64,000 nucleotides of DNA, taken from positions 53,077-117,076 of the forward strand of contig NZ_BMFU01000004.1 in the NCBI RefSeq assembly GCF_014639235.1. The letters are read 5' to 3'. A program made the position numbers and the translations under genes. Position 1 is the stretch's first letter. The number at the start of each line of letters is the position of its first letter. Under the pieces are notes generated by a model. It ran no database searches. It saw only the letters and a list, made by a program, of their open reading frames with translations, and had not been told where the DNA came from. This document shows positions 18,201 to 26,026 of the stretch, in pieces. This DNA comes from Paenibacillus silvae (GTDB lineage: Bacteria > Bacillota > Bacilli > Paenibacillales > Paenibacillaceae).

Positions 18201-19563
18201 CCAGATGACTGCACAGAACGATGATAAGCGGGCTGCATATGCATCTGTACAGCAGGGTTCGTCTATTGAGATGAGAGCAGAGCTGGCACGTGATGAAGAA
18301 ACTGGAAAGACGATTTCTTCCGCGTCAGGAGCGATACGTTTTGGCCTGGCCGCAGTGAAAAATGTAGGGACACAGGCGATGGAAAGCATTATGGCTGTAA
18401 GACAGGAAAAGCCGTTTGACAGCCTGCTTGATTTTTGCCGTCGTGTCGATCTGCGGGTATGCAATAAACGTGTTATTGAATCGCTCATTCAGGCCGGGGC
18501 GTTTGACAGCCTGCCTGGACATCGTGCTCAGCTACTGGCGATGCTGGACGAGACGGTGGAGGCGGCACTCAAGTGGCGTAAAGAACGCGAGGACTTGCAG
18601 ATTCAGCTGTTTGACTTTGTAGAGACGCCGAACTGGGAGATTGAATACCCTGAAATTCCACCGTTCTCTGCCAGTCAGCAGCTGGAGCTGGAGCGTGAAT
18701 TGCTCGGCTTGTATCTGTCGGGTCATCCCTTGGATGATTACGAGGCTGTGCTGGCATCCAGCGGGGCTGACCGCATCATGGAGTTAACAGAGGCGGCTGA
18801 CGATACGATGGCTGTCGCCGCAGGTATGGTGGTGTCTGTGAAGTCGATTACGACGAAACAGGGCAAGGCTATGGCGTTCATGGAGCTGGAAGACCAGGTC
18901 GAACGCTGTGAAGTGGTTCTCTTTCCCGAGGTATGGCGGCGCAGCCAGCAGCATGTCGGGAAAGGTGAACTGCTCGTCGTGCGTGCCAGAGTGCAGCAGC
19001 AGGACGAAGGGTTCAAGCTGCTGGCCGAGGAAGTGTCGCCGCTGACAACGGCGGCACTGGAGCAGCAGCTGCGCAGCCGCGAGCGCCGCGGCAAGCCCGG
19101 CAGCGGCAGCGCTTCGCGCCCGGCGCAGGCGGCTTCGCCGCAGCGTCCGGCGGGCGCGGGAGCCGCAGCGCAGCGCAGCAGCGCAGGCGGTAACGCTTCC
19201 GCTGCGCGTGGCAGCGGAAGCCGTGGCCCTGCCTCGGCGCGCAGCGAGGCAGGCACAGGCGCCGCAGCCGGCGCGCGCGCGGGCAGTGCGGCGCCTGCGG
19301 GCAACGCGGGGCCGAGCCGTGCCCCGCGGGGGGCCGAGCAGCGGGTGTTCGTGAAGCTCACCCCGCAGGCCGAGCAACCCGAGCTGCTGGTGCGCCTCAA
19401 AGAGCTGCTGCAGCAGCACCCAGGCCCAGTGGCGACCGTGCTCTTCTACGAGCAGCATCAGAAGCTGCTCGCCCTGAGCGACGCCTACCGGATCAAACCT
19501 TCACCGGCCCTGTTCTCCGAAATGGAGAAAATGCTTGGTGAAGGCACAGTCAAAATCAAATAA
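15280..19563 (+). CDS. dnaE: DNA polymerase III subunit alpha (DnaE)
   Basis: A 1427-residue replicative/lagging-strand polymerase, longer than the roughly 1,115-1,180 residues usual for the family. Order: PHP domain (HLHVHSEYSLLDGAARI, LTDHGVMYGAI), palm with catalytic PDIDIDF (Asp405 and Asp407) and a third acid in LLKMDFLGLR (Asp558), fingers, helix-hairpin-helix region (VIESLIQAGAFDSLPGHR) and an OB fold (~1180-1260). Two insertions explain the extra length: about 188 residues at ~825-1012, rich in Glu/Ala/His/Gln/Asp, and about 90 residues at ~1264-1353, almost entirely Ala/Gly/Ser/Arg/Pro/Gln and strikingly GC-rich. Both interrupt otherwise conserved sequence without breaking the frame. 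Start ATG follows AAAGGAAG. Confidence 0.95.
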   Translation: MSSFVHLHVHSEYSLLDGAARIPDLVDKAADLGMTTLALTDHGVMYGAIPFYKACLERGIKPIIGCEAYMTAGSRKERGSRKDQPIYHLILLAKNMTGYRNLMKLCSIGHLEGFHYKPRIDMESLAAHHEGIICLSACLGGEVPQHLLHGREEEARRAAMRYKNIFGPDYYLELQDHGLSEQKRVNPQLIKLAAELDIPLVATNDAHYLSEEDAELQDVLICIGTGKTVEDETRLRIGSNQLFLKSAEQMSRLFPHVPEAIANTVRIADACELELEFGKSILPEYRPLPEGLSPSAYLRQLCEEGMQSRYVDSERWNDAELRAELEQRLDYELRVIDSMGFSDYFLIVWDFIAYAHQQGIVTGPGRGSSAGSLVAYTLRITDVDPMKYNLLFERFLNPERISMPDIDIDFSDERRDEVIDYVAQKYGKAHVAQIITFGTMAARAAVRDVGRALNVPYGEVDKAAKLIPAQLGINIERAMEAAPELKMLYETKPKTRGLLDMAMKVEGMPRHASTHAAGVVISRDPLTDAVPLQEGSEGTALTQYSMESLESIGLLKMDFLGLRTLSIIERCLRWIGEHAEIPDFTRISDDDPLTYEMLGRGDTMGIFQLESAGVRRVLKEMKPSVFEDIISVLALYRPGPMEFISKYIQGKHGQIEVDYPHRDLEPILKDTYGIIVYQEQIMQIASRMAGFSLGEADLLRRAVSKKKREVLDEERGHFVQGSLKQGYSEAEADLVYDMIVKFANYGFPRAHAAAYGVLAFQTAYLKAHYPVHFMASMLTAVMGSHRKVAEYVVECRHMQIDVLPPDVNESGVLFTPVFAAAGDRSNALSTNVKETISEGKQENAASEGELKNAAIEVKLKNANNGYSKEPQPDEAREANEAHEAYVTGEAHVIHDDRSHAHYGEQEDYGDAPLPDDPGPMPEEDGSGGWQAVSVMPVDDTSAGRTDPGLVNISTSQAVQLQAREHDQQHGQKQDQMTAQNDDKRAAYASVQQGSSIEMRAELARDEETGKTISSASGAIRFGLAAVKNVGTQAMESIMAVRQEKPFDSLLDFCRRVDLRVCNKRVIESLIQAGAFDSLPGHRAQLLAMLDETVEAALKWRKEREDLQIQLFDFVETPNWEIEYPEIPPFSASQQLELERELLGLYLSGHPLDDYEAVLASSGADRIMELTEAADDTMAVAAGMVVSVKSITTKQGKAMAFMELEDQVERCEVVLFPEVWRRSQQHVGKGELLVVRARVQQQDEGFKLLAEEVSPLTTAALEQQLRSRERRGKPGSGSASRPAQAASPQRPAGAGAAAQRSSAGGNASAARGSGSRGPASARSEAGTGAAAGARAGSAAPAGNAGPSRAPRGAEQRVFVKLTPQAEQPELLVRLKELLQQHPGPVATVLFYEQHQKLLALSDAYRIKPSPALFSEMEKMLGEGTVKIK

Positions 19564-19564
19564 A

Positions 19565-19635
19565 GCTGAAGCACGTAAGCATCCGCTTCAGCCAGAGTGT
19601 CCGCCGTGCATTAGCTGAACGGCGGACATTTTTTT
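19565..19635 (+). terminator. Tandem hairpin terminator after dnaE
   Basis: A first stem GCTGAAGC/GCTTCAGC is followed by a second, TGTCCGCCGT/ACGGCGGACA, then seven Ts. The second is a textbook terminator. Confidence 0.85.
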
Positions 19636-19762
19636 CAGCTAAAGCTCTCTACAGGAGCATAATAAACATAATAAATCACATCGTATATCACTTTTAGATG
19701 TATTATCCCATAGACGTTCAACGAGAAGGTTTTTCGCTTCGCTCTGCACTAAGCTCCAAGCT

Positions 19763-19957
19763 CTAACGATTCCCACAAACCTTATTTTGCGAAAATAGAG
19801 GGTGTTATAATTCTAACGATCACCAGAAACGTTATTCTGTTGAAAAATAGAGAAAAACGCCGAAAAGTACTACCTTTTGATGAAATAACGTCCCTGTGAA
19901 TCGTTACGTTTTTTAAACGTCGATTTGGAGGTAAATAGCGTCATCTGGGATCGTTAG
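19763..19957. repeat. Four-copy CTAACGAT ... GTTATT inverted repeat block
   Basis: Two direct copies of a roughly 25-base unit beginning CTAACGAT and ending at (C/G)TTATT start at 19763 and 19813. Two inverted copies follow, AAATAACGT...ATCGTTA at 19883-19906 and AAATAGCGT...ATCGTTAG at 19933-19957. The four together could fold into a long stem. Unit spacing is about 50 bases. No open frame. Confidence 0.65.
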
Positions 19958-20010
19958 CGAGTCTGTGAGTCGTCTCCGCTTTCCTGCATCACATAACCTT
20001 TTACATCCCC

Positions 20011-20530
20011 GTTAGTGTGCAATATCTATCAGAGCATTCCCATCCTCACCGTTAGTCAGTCACTCATACGAGCGCACCGGCATCCCCGTAAGTCCAGTCA
20101 CCCAATCGAGCTTCCGCACCAGCGTTAGTTAGTAACTCATTCGTGTGCTCCGGCATCCCGGTAAGTCCAGTCACCTATCCGAGCTGCCGCATCACAGTTA
20201 GTCAGTAACCCACTCGTGTGCTTCTCCATCTCTGTTAATCAAGTCACTCATTCGATCACACCGCCATCCCCGTAAGTCCAGTCACCTATCCGAGCTCCCG
20301 CATCACCGTTAGTCAGTAACCCACTCGTGTGCTCCTCCATCTCTGTTAATCAAGTCACTCATTCGATCACACCGCCATCCTCGTAAGTCCAGTCACCCAA
20401 TCGAGCTCCCGCATCAACGTTAGTCAGTAACCCATTTGTGTGCTCCTGCATCCCCGTAAGTTCAGTCACTCATTCCAGGGCTCCCGCCCTCAATTTTAGT
20501 CAAACAGCTCCCCCGTAGGCTTCTTCGTCA
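20011..20530. repeat. Degenerate ~37-base tandem repeat array
   Basis: About 13 units begin with GTTAGT, GTAAGT or GTTAAT at 20011, 20051, 20088, 20124, 20161, 20197, 20234, 20272, 20308, 20345, 20383, 20419 and 20456, so steps are 36-40 bases. A second-order period of three units is exact: 20197, 20308 and 20419 are 111 bases apart, and these super-units are the most alike. Units share GTCA or GTAAC, an ACTC-type core and a CGCATC/CCATC end. No unit is palindromic and no long frame crosses the array. Confidence 0.75.
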
Positions 20531-20579
20531 ACGTTACTCATGCAACTCACACATGATCGCCATGTATACAAGCTTTTAG

Positions 20580-20811
20580 TAGTCCATATAAGTTGAACTA
20601 AAGATTTTAAACAATACCGATGACAGACCAACCTGGAGAGTAGCGGTTATCCCCAGTTTTTTTTGATTCCCTTTTCCAGAGGGGAAAATCCGGTGAACAG
20701 CTTATGCTTCCGATGCAGCTTTCCTTCAGAAAGCTTTCAGGCGACCGCTCCGCTTTTCAGTTTTTTTGTCCTCTCCGTTCACGTGTGAATAAATAGTCCA
20801 ACTTATATATC
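20580..20811 (-). repeat. Hairpin-rich interspersed repeat, copy R2 (inverted)
   Basis: About 232 bases, in the opposite orientation to R1 and R3. Both ends keep terminal inverted repeats: ATATAAGTTGAACTA at the left and TAGTCCAACTTATAT at the right, about 15 bases with one difference. Interior landmarks shared with the other copies are the reverse complements of CGGAGAGGACA, GAAAGCTTTCTG, GCATCGGAAGCATAAGC and CTGGGGATAAC. It closes the 1.4-kb gene-free stretch after dnaE. Confidence 0.75.
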
Positions 20812-20988
20812 TATACAAACTGTGTGCTCTGCATCTACTGCCGATTACTACGAATTTCATTTATTACAGTGGCCTTGCTTGCCTGGCACATTCGCATATT
20901 TTATGAACATTTTGCGAGATTGCTGCATACACTTGAGAACACCGAAGGACCTTGAGGACCTCGGGGGATTGATGCGGGAGGTCGAGAT

Positions 20989-21480
20989 ATGTCATATGAA
21001 ATCGTGGAAGCCATGCTGGCCCGGCGGGGTGTACAGATTGATGCGATCGCAGAAATTGTATATCGTTTGCAAAAAGGGTACCACCCGGAATTGACCATGG
21101 ACGACTGTGTAACCAGCGTAAAATCCGTTTTGCAGAAAAGAGAGGTGCAGTATACGCTGTACACTGGCATTGCGCTGGATGAGCTGGCTGAAAAGAAGCT
21201 TCTGCCCCAGCCGTTACAAGCCATTATGGAAGCAGATGAGTCCCTGTATGGAGTGGACGAGACTCTGGCCTTAGGGATAACACATGTGTATGGCATGATT
21301 GGTTTGACCAGCTTCGGTTATCTGGATAAAGAGAAAATTGGCGTCATTCATGATCTGAACGAGCAGCGCTCGGCCGTACATGTGTTTCTGGATGATCTGG
21401 TTGCAGGCCTAGCGGCAGCCGCCTCTGCCCGAATTGCACACAAAAATATTAAAGCCAAAAAGTACCCCTCAGACCTGTAA
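20989..21480 (+). CDS. Phosphatidylglycerophosphatase A-family protein
   Basis: 163 residues with the PgpA-like fold of the YutG type. The C-terminal part has GITHVYGMIGLTSFGYLDKE, then LDDLVAGLAAAASARIAHK, matching the conserved metal-binding end of the family. PgpA dephosphorylates phosphatidylglycerol phosphate to phosphatidylglycerol. The Gram-positive members are short and soluble-looking, and their activity is less well established. Start ATG has GCGGGAGG eight bases upstream. It stands alone. Confidence 0.75.
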   Translation: MSYEIVEAMLARRGVQIDAIAEIVYRLQKGYHPELTMDDCVTSVKSVLQKREVQYTLYTGIALDELAEKKLLPQPLQAIMEADESLYGVDETLALGITHVYGMIGLTSFGYLDKEKIGVIHDLNEQRSAVHVFLDDLVAGLAAAASARIAHKNIKAKKYPSDL

Positions 21481-21539
21481 CCCCCTGAATTGCCATTTGT
21501 CATACTGTGGACATTCCGTTGAGCTGCGCGGGAGGAACA

Positions 21540-21578
21540 AGGGCGGCTATAGCTGCCCTGCAAGGCTTTTTCCCGTTT
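21540..21578 (+). terminator. Terminator candidate after the PgpA-like gene
   Basis: GGGCGGC/GCTGCCC forms a short GC stem around TATA, with a T-rich run about ten bases later. The distance to the T run makes it a moderate candidate. Confidence 0.4.
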
Positions 21579-21763
21579 TGAAAAAGCTGCGAAATAAATC
21601 ACAGCACTATGACCTTCCTGTTCTCCAAGGTGGGGCCAACGTCCCGAATAATCCGATTTTCTCGTCAAAGGTCCCGAACCCTTCCTTGCAGAAAAAAACG
21701 GAGGTATGGTATCATTAGTCCAATATACGGGCTCTGAACATTAGCTTAGGGGGCGGACAAGGC

Positions 21764-21952
21764 ATGTGGACGGTGATTTACATTGCACCGACAGCAAAGG
21801 TTGCGGACAAGATCAAAACCAAGCTTTCGGAAGAAGGTTTTCTGGTACAGACCCGTCCTATCAGTTTATCCAAGCAACAATATGAGATTCGCGTCCCTTC
21901 TGGGGAATTGGAAGAGGTTCAGGAAGTGTTGAATTCCATTCTGCATTCCTGA
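21764..21952 (+). CDS. Small conserved-looking protein upstream of accDA
   Basis: 62 residues: MWTVIYIAPTAKVADKIKTK, then LSEEGFLVQTRPISL and QQYEIRVPSGELEEVQEVLN. The beta-alpha-beta-like pattern resembles small DUF2007/PII-like domains, but I cannot name the family. A strong AGGGGGCGG precedes the ATG. A possible promoter (TTGCAG, 18 bases, TATCAT) lies about 50-80 bases upstream. Its place just before accD suggests a link to fatty acid synthesis; this is inference. Confidence 0.6.
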   Translation: MWTVIYIAPTAKVADKIKTKLSEEGFLVQTRPISLSKQQYEIRVPSGELEEVQEVLNSILHS

Positions 21953-22359
21953 TTCACTCGATATTGAAGTGCCTTGGCAGATGACAAAGTACCATGGGTA
22001 CATAAGGGGCTGACCGCGAAAGCGGAGAGAGGAATCGACTTGCATGTGTGTACTGCTGTCCTTCCTTCTTTTTTTGTTAAGATATAGACCTGATGTGATG
22101 CTCCCAAAGGCTCTGCCAAGCGGATTCAAACAAAGACGAAACAGTCTTTCGGTTATTGCAGGTAACATCAATTGTGCGGAGAGAAACCGCTGATTTTTGC
22201 CTTGTACCGGCGGATTTTTTTGTTGTGGATGCTGGACAAGGTCTAAGACATCATATTGAATGATAAGCGTAAGCGGTTCACCGCAGCATGCAGATCAAGC
22301 TGGTTTTGCAGCGAGCTGCAGACTGCGGCCATCAAATCAATGGCTGGAGAGGTGTAGTT

Positions 22360-23253
22360 GTGTTCAAAGATATATTCCAAAAGAAACGGAAGTACGCTAC
22401 CATACCTTCCGAGCGTGCAGTTCCAGGCGAACGTCAGGAAGCCATCGAGCGCCCGAAACGTGAAATACCTGAAGGGCTCATGAACAAGTGCAGCAAGTGC
22501 GGCACGATTCAATATAGCAAGGAACTGGAGAAAAACCTGAAGGTCTGTCCTTCCTGCGGCTACCATATGCGTCTTAACGCCATGGAGCGTATTGCAATGG
22601 TCCTGGATGAAGAAGGCTTTGTGGAGTATGATGCTGATATGGTGTCGGTTGATCCACTCGGGTTTCCAGGATACAGCAACAAGCTGGAGCAGCAGCGTCT
22701 GAAATCCGGCCTGAAGGAAGCTGTTATTACGGGACAAGGTACGATTGAAGGCTTGCCTGTTGTCGTTGCTGTGATGAGCTTTGATTTCTTCACAGGCAGC
22801 ATGGGCTCCGTTGTGGGTGAGAAGATTACTCGCGCCGTTGAGCAGGCGATTGAGAAAAAGCTTCCGTTAATCATTTTCTCCACTTCGGGCGGAGCGCGGA
22901 TGCAGGAGAGTATTCTGAGTTTGATGCAAATGGCTAAAACAAGTGCGGCTTTGGCTCGTTTGGATGAGCAGGGCGGTTTGTATATTTCCGTGATTACCGA
23001 CCCGACAACGGGCGGAGTATCGGCTAGTTTTGCGAGCCTGGGCGATATTAATATCGCTGAGCCGGGGGCTGTATTCGGTTTTGCGGGCAGAATTGTAATT
23101 GAGCAGACCATACGTCAGAAGTTGCCTGATGATTTCCAAACGGCAGAGTTTAATCTCCAGCATGGTCAGCTGGATATGGTTGTTCATCGGAAAGAACTTC
23201 GGGCAACCCTCAGCAAGCTTCTCGATATGCACAGTGAAAAGGGAGGGGTCTAA
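22360..23253 (+). CDS. accD: Acetyl-CoA carboxylase carboxyltransferase subunit beta
   Basis: 297 residues. AccD and AccA form the carboxyltransferase that moves the carboxyl group from biotin to acetyl-CoA, giving malonyl-CoA. The N-terminal zinc ribbon has Cys44, Cys47, Cys63 and Cys66 (MNKCSKCGTI ... VCPSCG). The crotonase-like core includes FFTGSMGSVVGEKITRA and STSGGARMQESILSLMQM. I chose the GTG at 22360, which gives the typical start FKDIFQKKRKYATIPSE and has GGAGAGGTG upstream; an ATG at 22288 in frame gives an atypical N-terminus. accA follows directly after the stop codon. Confidence 0.95.
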   Translation: MFKDIFQKKRKYATIPSERAVPGERQEAIERPKREIPEGLMNKCSKCGTIQYSKELEKNLKVCPSCGYHMRLNAMERIAMVLDEEGFVEYDADMVSVDPLGFPGYSNKLEQQRLKSGLKEAVITGQGTIEGLPVVVAVMSFDFFTGSMGSVVGEKITRAVEQAIEKKLPLIIFSTSGGARMQESILSLMQMAKTSAALARLDEQGGLYISVITDPTTGGVSASFASLGDINIAEPGAVFGFAGRIVIEQTIRQKLPDDFQTAEFNLQHGQLDMVVHRKELRATLSKLLDMHSEKGGV

Positions 23254-24360
23254 ATGGCGGGTGGTTTGCCATATGAAGCGCCTCTGATTGAGATGCGCAA
23301 AAAGATTGAAGAACTCGTTCAGTTCGGACAGGAAAAAGGGATTGATTTCACTGAAGAGATTGCTCGCCTGGAAGAACGTTATCATAGACTGGAAGAAGAG
23401 ATCTACACGGGCATTACGGCAGCTCAGAAAATGCATCTGGCCCGTCATCAGCAGCGCCCGACAGCGCTGGACCTGATTCAGCTTATTTTTACCGACTTTA
23501 TGGAGCTGCACGGTGACCGTATGTTTGGCGACGATCTGGCTGTTGTTGGCGGACTGGCCAAGCTGAACGGACAGACAGTAACCGTTATCGGACAACAGCG
23601 TGGTAAGGATACAAAGGATAATATTGCTCGTTTTTTCGGGAGTGCTCATCCTGAGGGCTTCCGCAAAGGACTGCGTTTGATGAAGCAGGCTAACAAATTT
23701 GGACGCCCTATTATTACCTTTGTTGATACTAAAGGAGCGTATCCGGGTAATACTGCTGAAGAGAGAGGTCAATCCGAAGCGATTGCCCGCAACCTGATGG
23801 AAATGGCCAAGCTTTCCGTTCCTGTCATTGTTGTGGTTATTGGTGAAGGTGGAAGCGGCGGTGCGCTGGCTATGGCTGTAGGCAATCGTGTGCTGATGCT
23901 TGAGCATGCCATTTATTCTGCCATTTCTCCAAACGGGGCAGCTTCGATTCTGTGGAAGGATGCATCCAAAGCGGATCAGGCAGCGGAAGCGATGAAAATT
24001 ACGGCTAAAGACCTGTTGGAGATGGAAGTCATTGAAGAGATCATTCCTGAACCGCGCGGCGGTGCGCATCGGGATTATGAAGAAGCGGCAGCAGCCATCT
24101 CGGAAGCGCTTGTTCGCCATCTGCAAGAGATGAAGGGATGGAGTGCGGAGCAGCTGAAGCAGGACCGTTATGAGAAATTCCGCAAAATCGGCTCAGTAAC
24201 CTTTGAAACGCCAGCACCCGAGGCAGAATCGGCTGTAGAAAGCGAGTCTTTAGGCGAAGAAGCCGTACCGCAATCCGGGTCAGAATCTATTGAGGTTCAA
24301 GCATCGGAACAGCCGCTGCAGGCTGAGCCTGTGAGAAATTTGTCGGGAAATGCAGAATAA
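23254..24360 (+). CDS. accA: Acetyl-CoA carboxylase carboxyltransferase subunit alpha
   Basis: 368 residues, the partner of AccD. Family features: N-terminal helices (PLIEMRKKIEELVQFG), FTDFMELHGDRMFGDD, DTKGAYPGNTAEERGQSEAI, and VIGEGGSGGALAMAVGNRVL, which forms the oxyanion/CoA site. The ATG directly follows the accD stop and uses GGGAGGGG inside the end of accD. An acidic tail of about 45 residues after EKFRKIGSVTFETP (Glu/Ser/Ala-rich) is longer than in Bacillus AccA and looks disordered. In B. subtilis pfkA follows accA; here pyk follows instead. Confidence 0.95.
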   Translation: MAGGLPYEAPLIEMRKKIEELVQFGQEKGIDFTEEIARLEERYHRLEEEIYTGITAAQKMHLARHQQRPTALDLIQLIFTDFMELHGDRMFGDDLAVVGGLAKLNGQTVTVIGQQRGKDTKDNIARFFGSAHPEGFRKGLRLMKQANKFGRPIITFVDTKGAYPGNTAEERGQSEAIARNLMEMAKLSVPVIVVVIGEGGSGGALAMAVGNRVLMLEHAIYSAISPNGAASILWKDASKADQAAEAMKITAKDLLEMEVIEEIIPEPRGGAHRDYEEAAAAISEALVRHLQEMKGWSAEQLKQDRYEKFRKIGSVTFETPAPEAESAVESESLGEEAVPQSGSESIEVQASEQPLQAEPVRNLSGNAE

Positions 24361-24467
24361 TATGACGAATTTCCTATACAAATAGGAAAAAGTATAGTAA
24401 ATTTAATAGTTGGAAAAAGAAAAATAGAGATATAAAGAAAGACCTTTAAAATCGGAGGAAACCCAAA

Positions 24468-25895
24468 ATGCGCAAAACGAAAATTGTATGTACGATTGGT
24501 CCATCCAGTGAATCCCTGGAGAATACCAAGAAACTGATTATGGCTGGCATGAACGTAGCCCGTCTGAACTTCTCCCACGGTGATTTCGATGAGCACGGCG
24601 GACGGATCAAAGCGATTCGCCAAGCATGTGAAGAACTGAACAAAACTGTAGCAATCCTGCTGGATACCAAAGGACCGGAAATTCGCACAGGTAAACTCGA
24701 AGTTGAGCCGATTGAACTGGTTCAGGACGAGTACATCACTTTGACAACAGAAGAAATTCTGGGAACCAAAGACCGTCTTTCCATTACGTATGCAGATCTT
24801 CCTAATGATGTTGAAGCAGGATCTACGATTCTGATCGACGACGGTCTGATCGGACTGACTGTGGTGGAAGTACAAGGCACAGAGATCAAATGCCGTATCG
24901 TAAACGGCGGTACAATCAAAAGCAAAAAAGGTGTTAACGTACCAGGCGTAGCCATCTCCCTGCCAGGTATCACTGAAAAAGACGCTAACGATATCGTGTT
25001 TGGTATTGAGCAAGGTATCGATTTCATCGCGGCTTCTTTTGTACGTAAAGCAAGTGACGTGCTTGAAATTCGTGAATTGCTTGAAAAACATAACGCAGGT
25101 CATATTCAAATTATCTCCAAAATCGAAAACCAGCAAGGTGTGGACAACCTGGATGAAATCCTTGAAGTGTCTGACGGCCTGATGGTTGCTCGTGGAGACC
25201 TTGGTGTAGAGATTCCTGCTGAAGAAGTACCATTGGTACAAAAACGTATGATCGAAAAATGTAACGTTGCTGGTAAACCGGTAATTACAGCTACACAAAT
25301 GCTGGATTCCATGCAGCGCAACCCGCGTCCAACTCGTGCAGAGGCGAGTGACGTAGCGAATGCCATCTTTGACGGTACGGACGCGATCATGTTGTCTGGT
25401 GAGACGGCTGCTGGTAAATATCCGGTAGAATCCGTTCTGACGATGTCACGCATTGCTGAAAAAGCAGAATCCGCTCTGCCTTACCAAGAGCTGTATCTGA
25501 AACAACGTGTTGCTCAACAAACAACAGTTACTGAAGCAATCAGCCAATCCGTTGCGCTGTCCGCTCAGGATTTGAATGCAAAAGCGATCATCACTTCGAC
25601 TGAATCTGGTCATACAGCACGTATGATCTCCAAATACCGTCCAGAAGCACCGATCATTGCGGTAACTACAGAAGACAGAACTTCCCGTCGTCTGGCACTG
25701 GCTTGGGGTGTAACTCCGGTTAAAGGCAGACTGGTGGATTCTACAGATGCTTTGTTCGAAAATGCAATTGAAGGCGGCGTGAAATCCGGCCTGGTTAAAG
25801 AAGGAGACCTCGTTGTTATCACAGCAGGAGTACCTCTGGGCCGATCAGGTTCTACGAACCTGATCAAAGTAAGCCAAATTTCAAACAACGCTTAA
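24468..25895 (+). CDS. pyk: Pyruvate kinase
   Basis: 475 residues, catalysing phosphoenolpyruvate plus ADP to pyruvate plus ATP. Motifs: RKTKIVCTIGPSSES at the start, MNVARLNFSHGDFDEH, ILLDTKGPEIRTG, the metal-binding IISKIENQQGVDNLDEIL region, and GTDAIMLSGETAAGKYP. It ends with the usual C-terminal allosteric domain and lacks the extra PEP-utiliser-like domain found in B. subtilis and Geobacillus enzymes (about 585 residues). ATG follows AATCGGAGGAA. Codon use is optimised (few rare codons), fitting high expression. Confidence 0.97.
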   Translation: MRKTKIVCTIGPSSESLENTKKLIMAGMNVARLNFSHGDFDEHGGRIKAIRQACEELNKTVAILLDTKGPEIRTGKLEVEPIELVQDEYITLTTEEILGTKDRLSITYADLPNDVEAGSTILIDDGLIGLTVVEVQGTEIKCRIVNGGTIKSKKGVNVPGVAISLPGITEKDANDIVFGIEQGIDFIAASFVRKASDVLEIRELLEKHNAGHIQIISKIENQQGVDNLDEILEVSDGLMVARGDLGVEIPAEEVPLVQKRMIEKCNVAGKPVITATQMLDSMQRNPRPTRAEASDVANAIFDGTDAIMLSGETAAGKYPVESVLTMSRIAEKAESALPYQELYLKQRVAQQTTVTEAISQSVALSAQDLNAKAIITSTESGHTARMISKYRPEAPIIAVTTEDRTSRRLALAWGVTPVKGRLVDSTDALFENAIEGGVKSGLVKEGDLVVITAGVPLGRSGSTNLIKVSQISNNA

Positions 25896-25929
25896 ATCAG
25901 CGCGGCTTGGAATAGGAGCAAGGAAAGAA

Positions 25930-25961
25930 GCAATGGGGCGTTTGTGCCCCGTTGCTTTTTT
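25930..25961 (+). terminator. Rho-independent terminator after pyk
   Basis: Perfect stem GCAATGGGGC/GCCCCGTTGC (one G-T pair) with a six-base loop, then six Ts. Confidence 0.9.
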
Positions 25962-26026
25962 CAATATTAATGACACGATTCTGCGTTGGAGTGCGTATGA
26001 ATGGTAGAGCCAAGGAGGCTGGAACC

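Noticed and set aside
20011..20530. Repeat array considered as a CRISPR
   Set aside because: Units are contiguous and degenerate, with no unique spacers of fixed length, and no cas genes are nearby.
20822..21094. 90-codon frame before the PgpA-like gene
   Set aside because: No good ribosome site, overlaps the start of the PgpA-like gene in another frame, and has unlikely composition.
22180..22230. Possible attenuator upstream of accD (CCGCTG/CGGCGG with T run)
   Set aside because: Only six base pairs with a 15-base loop; not convincing without expression data.
22867..24126. 419-codon antisense frame across accD and accA
   Set aside because: Fully inside two strongly conserved genes; amino-acid composition looks random.
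24297..25298. 333-codon antisense frame in pyk, very rich in Phe and Cys
   Set aside because: A by-product of biased codon use in a highly expressed gene.
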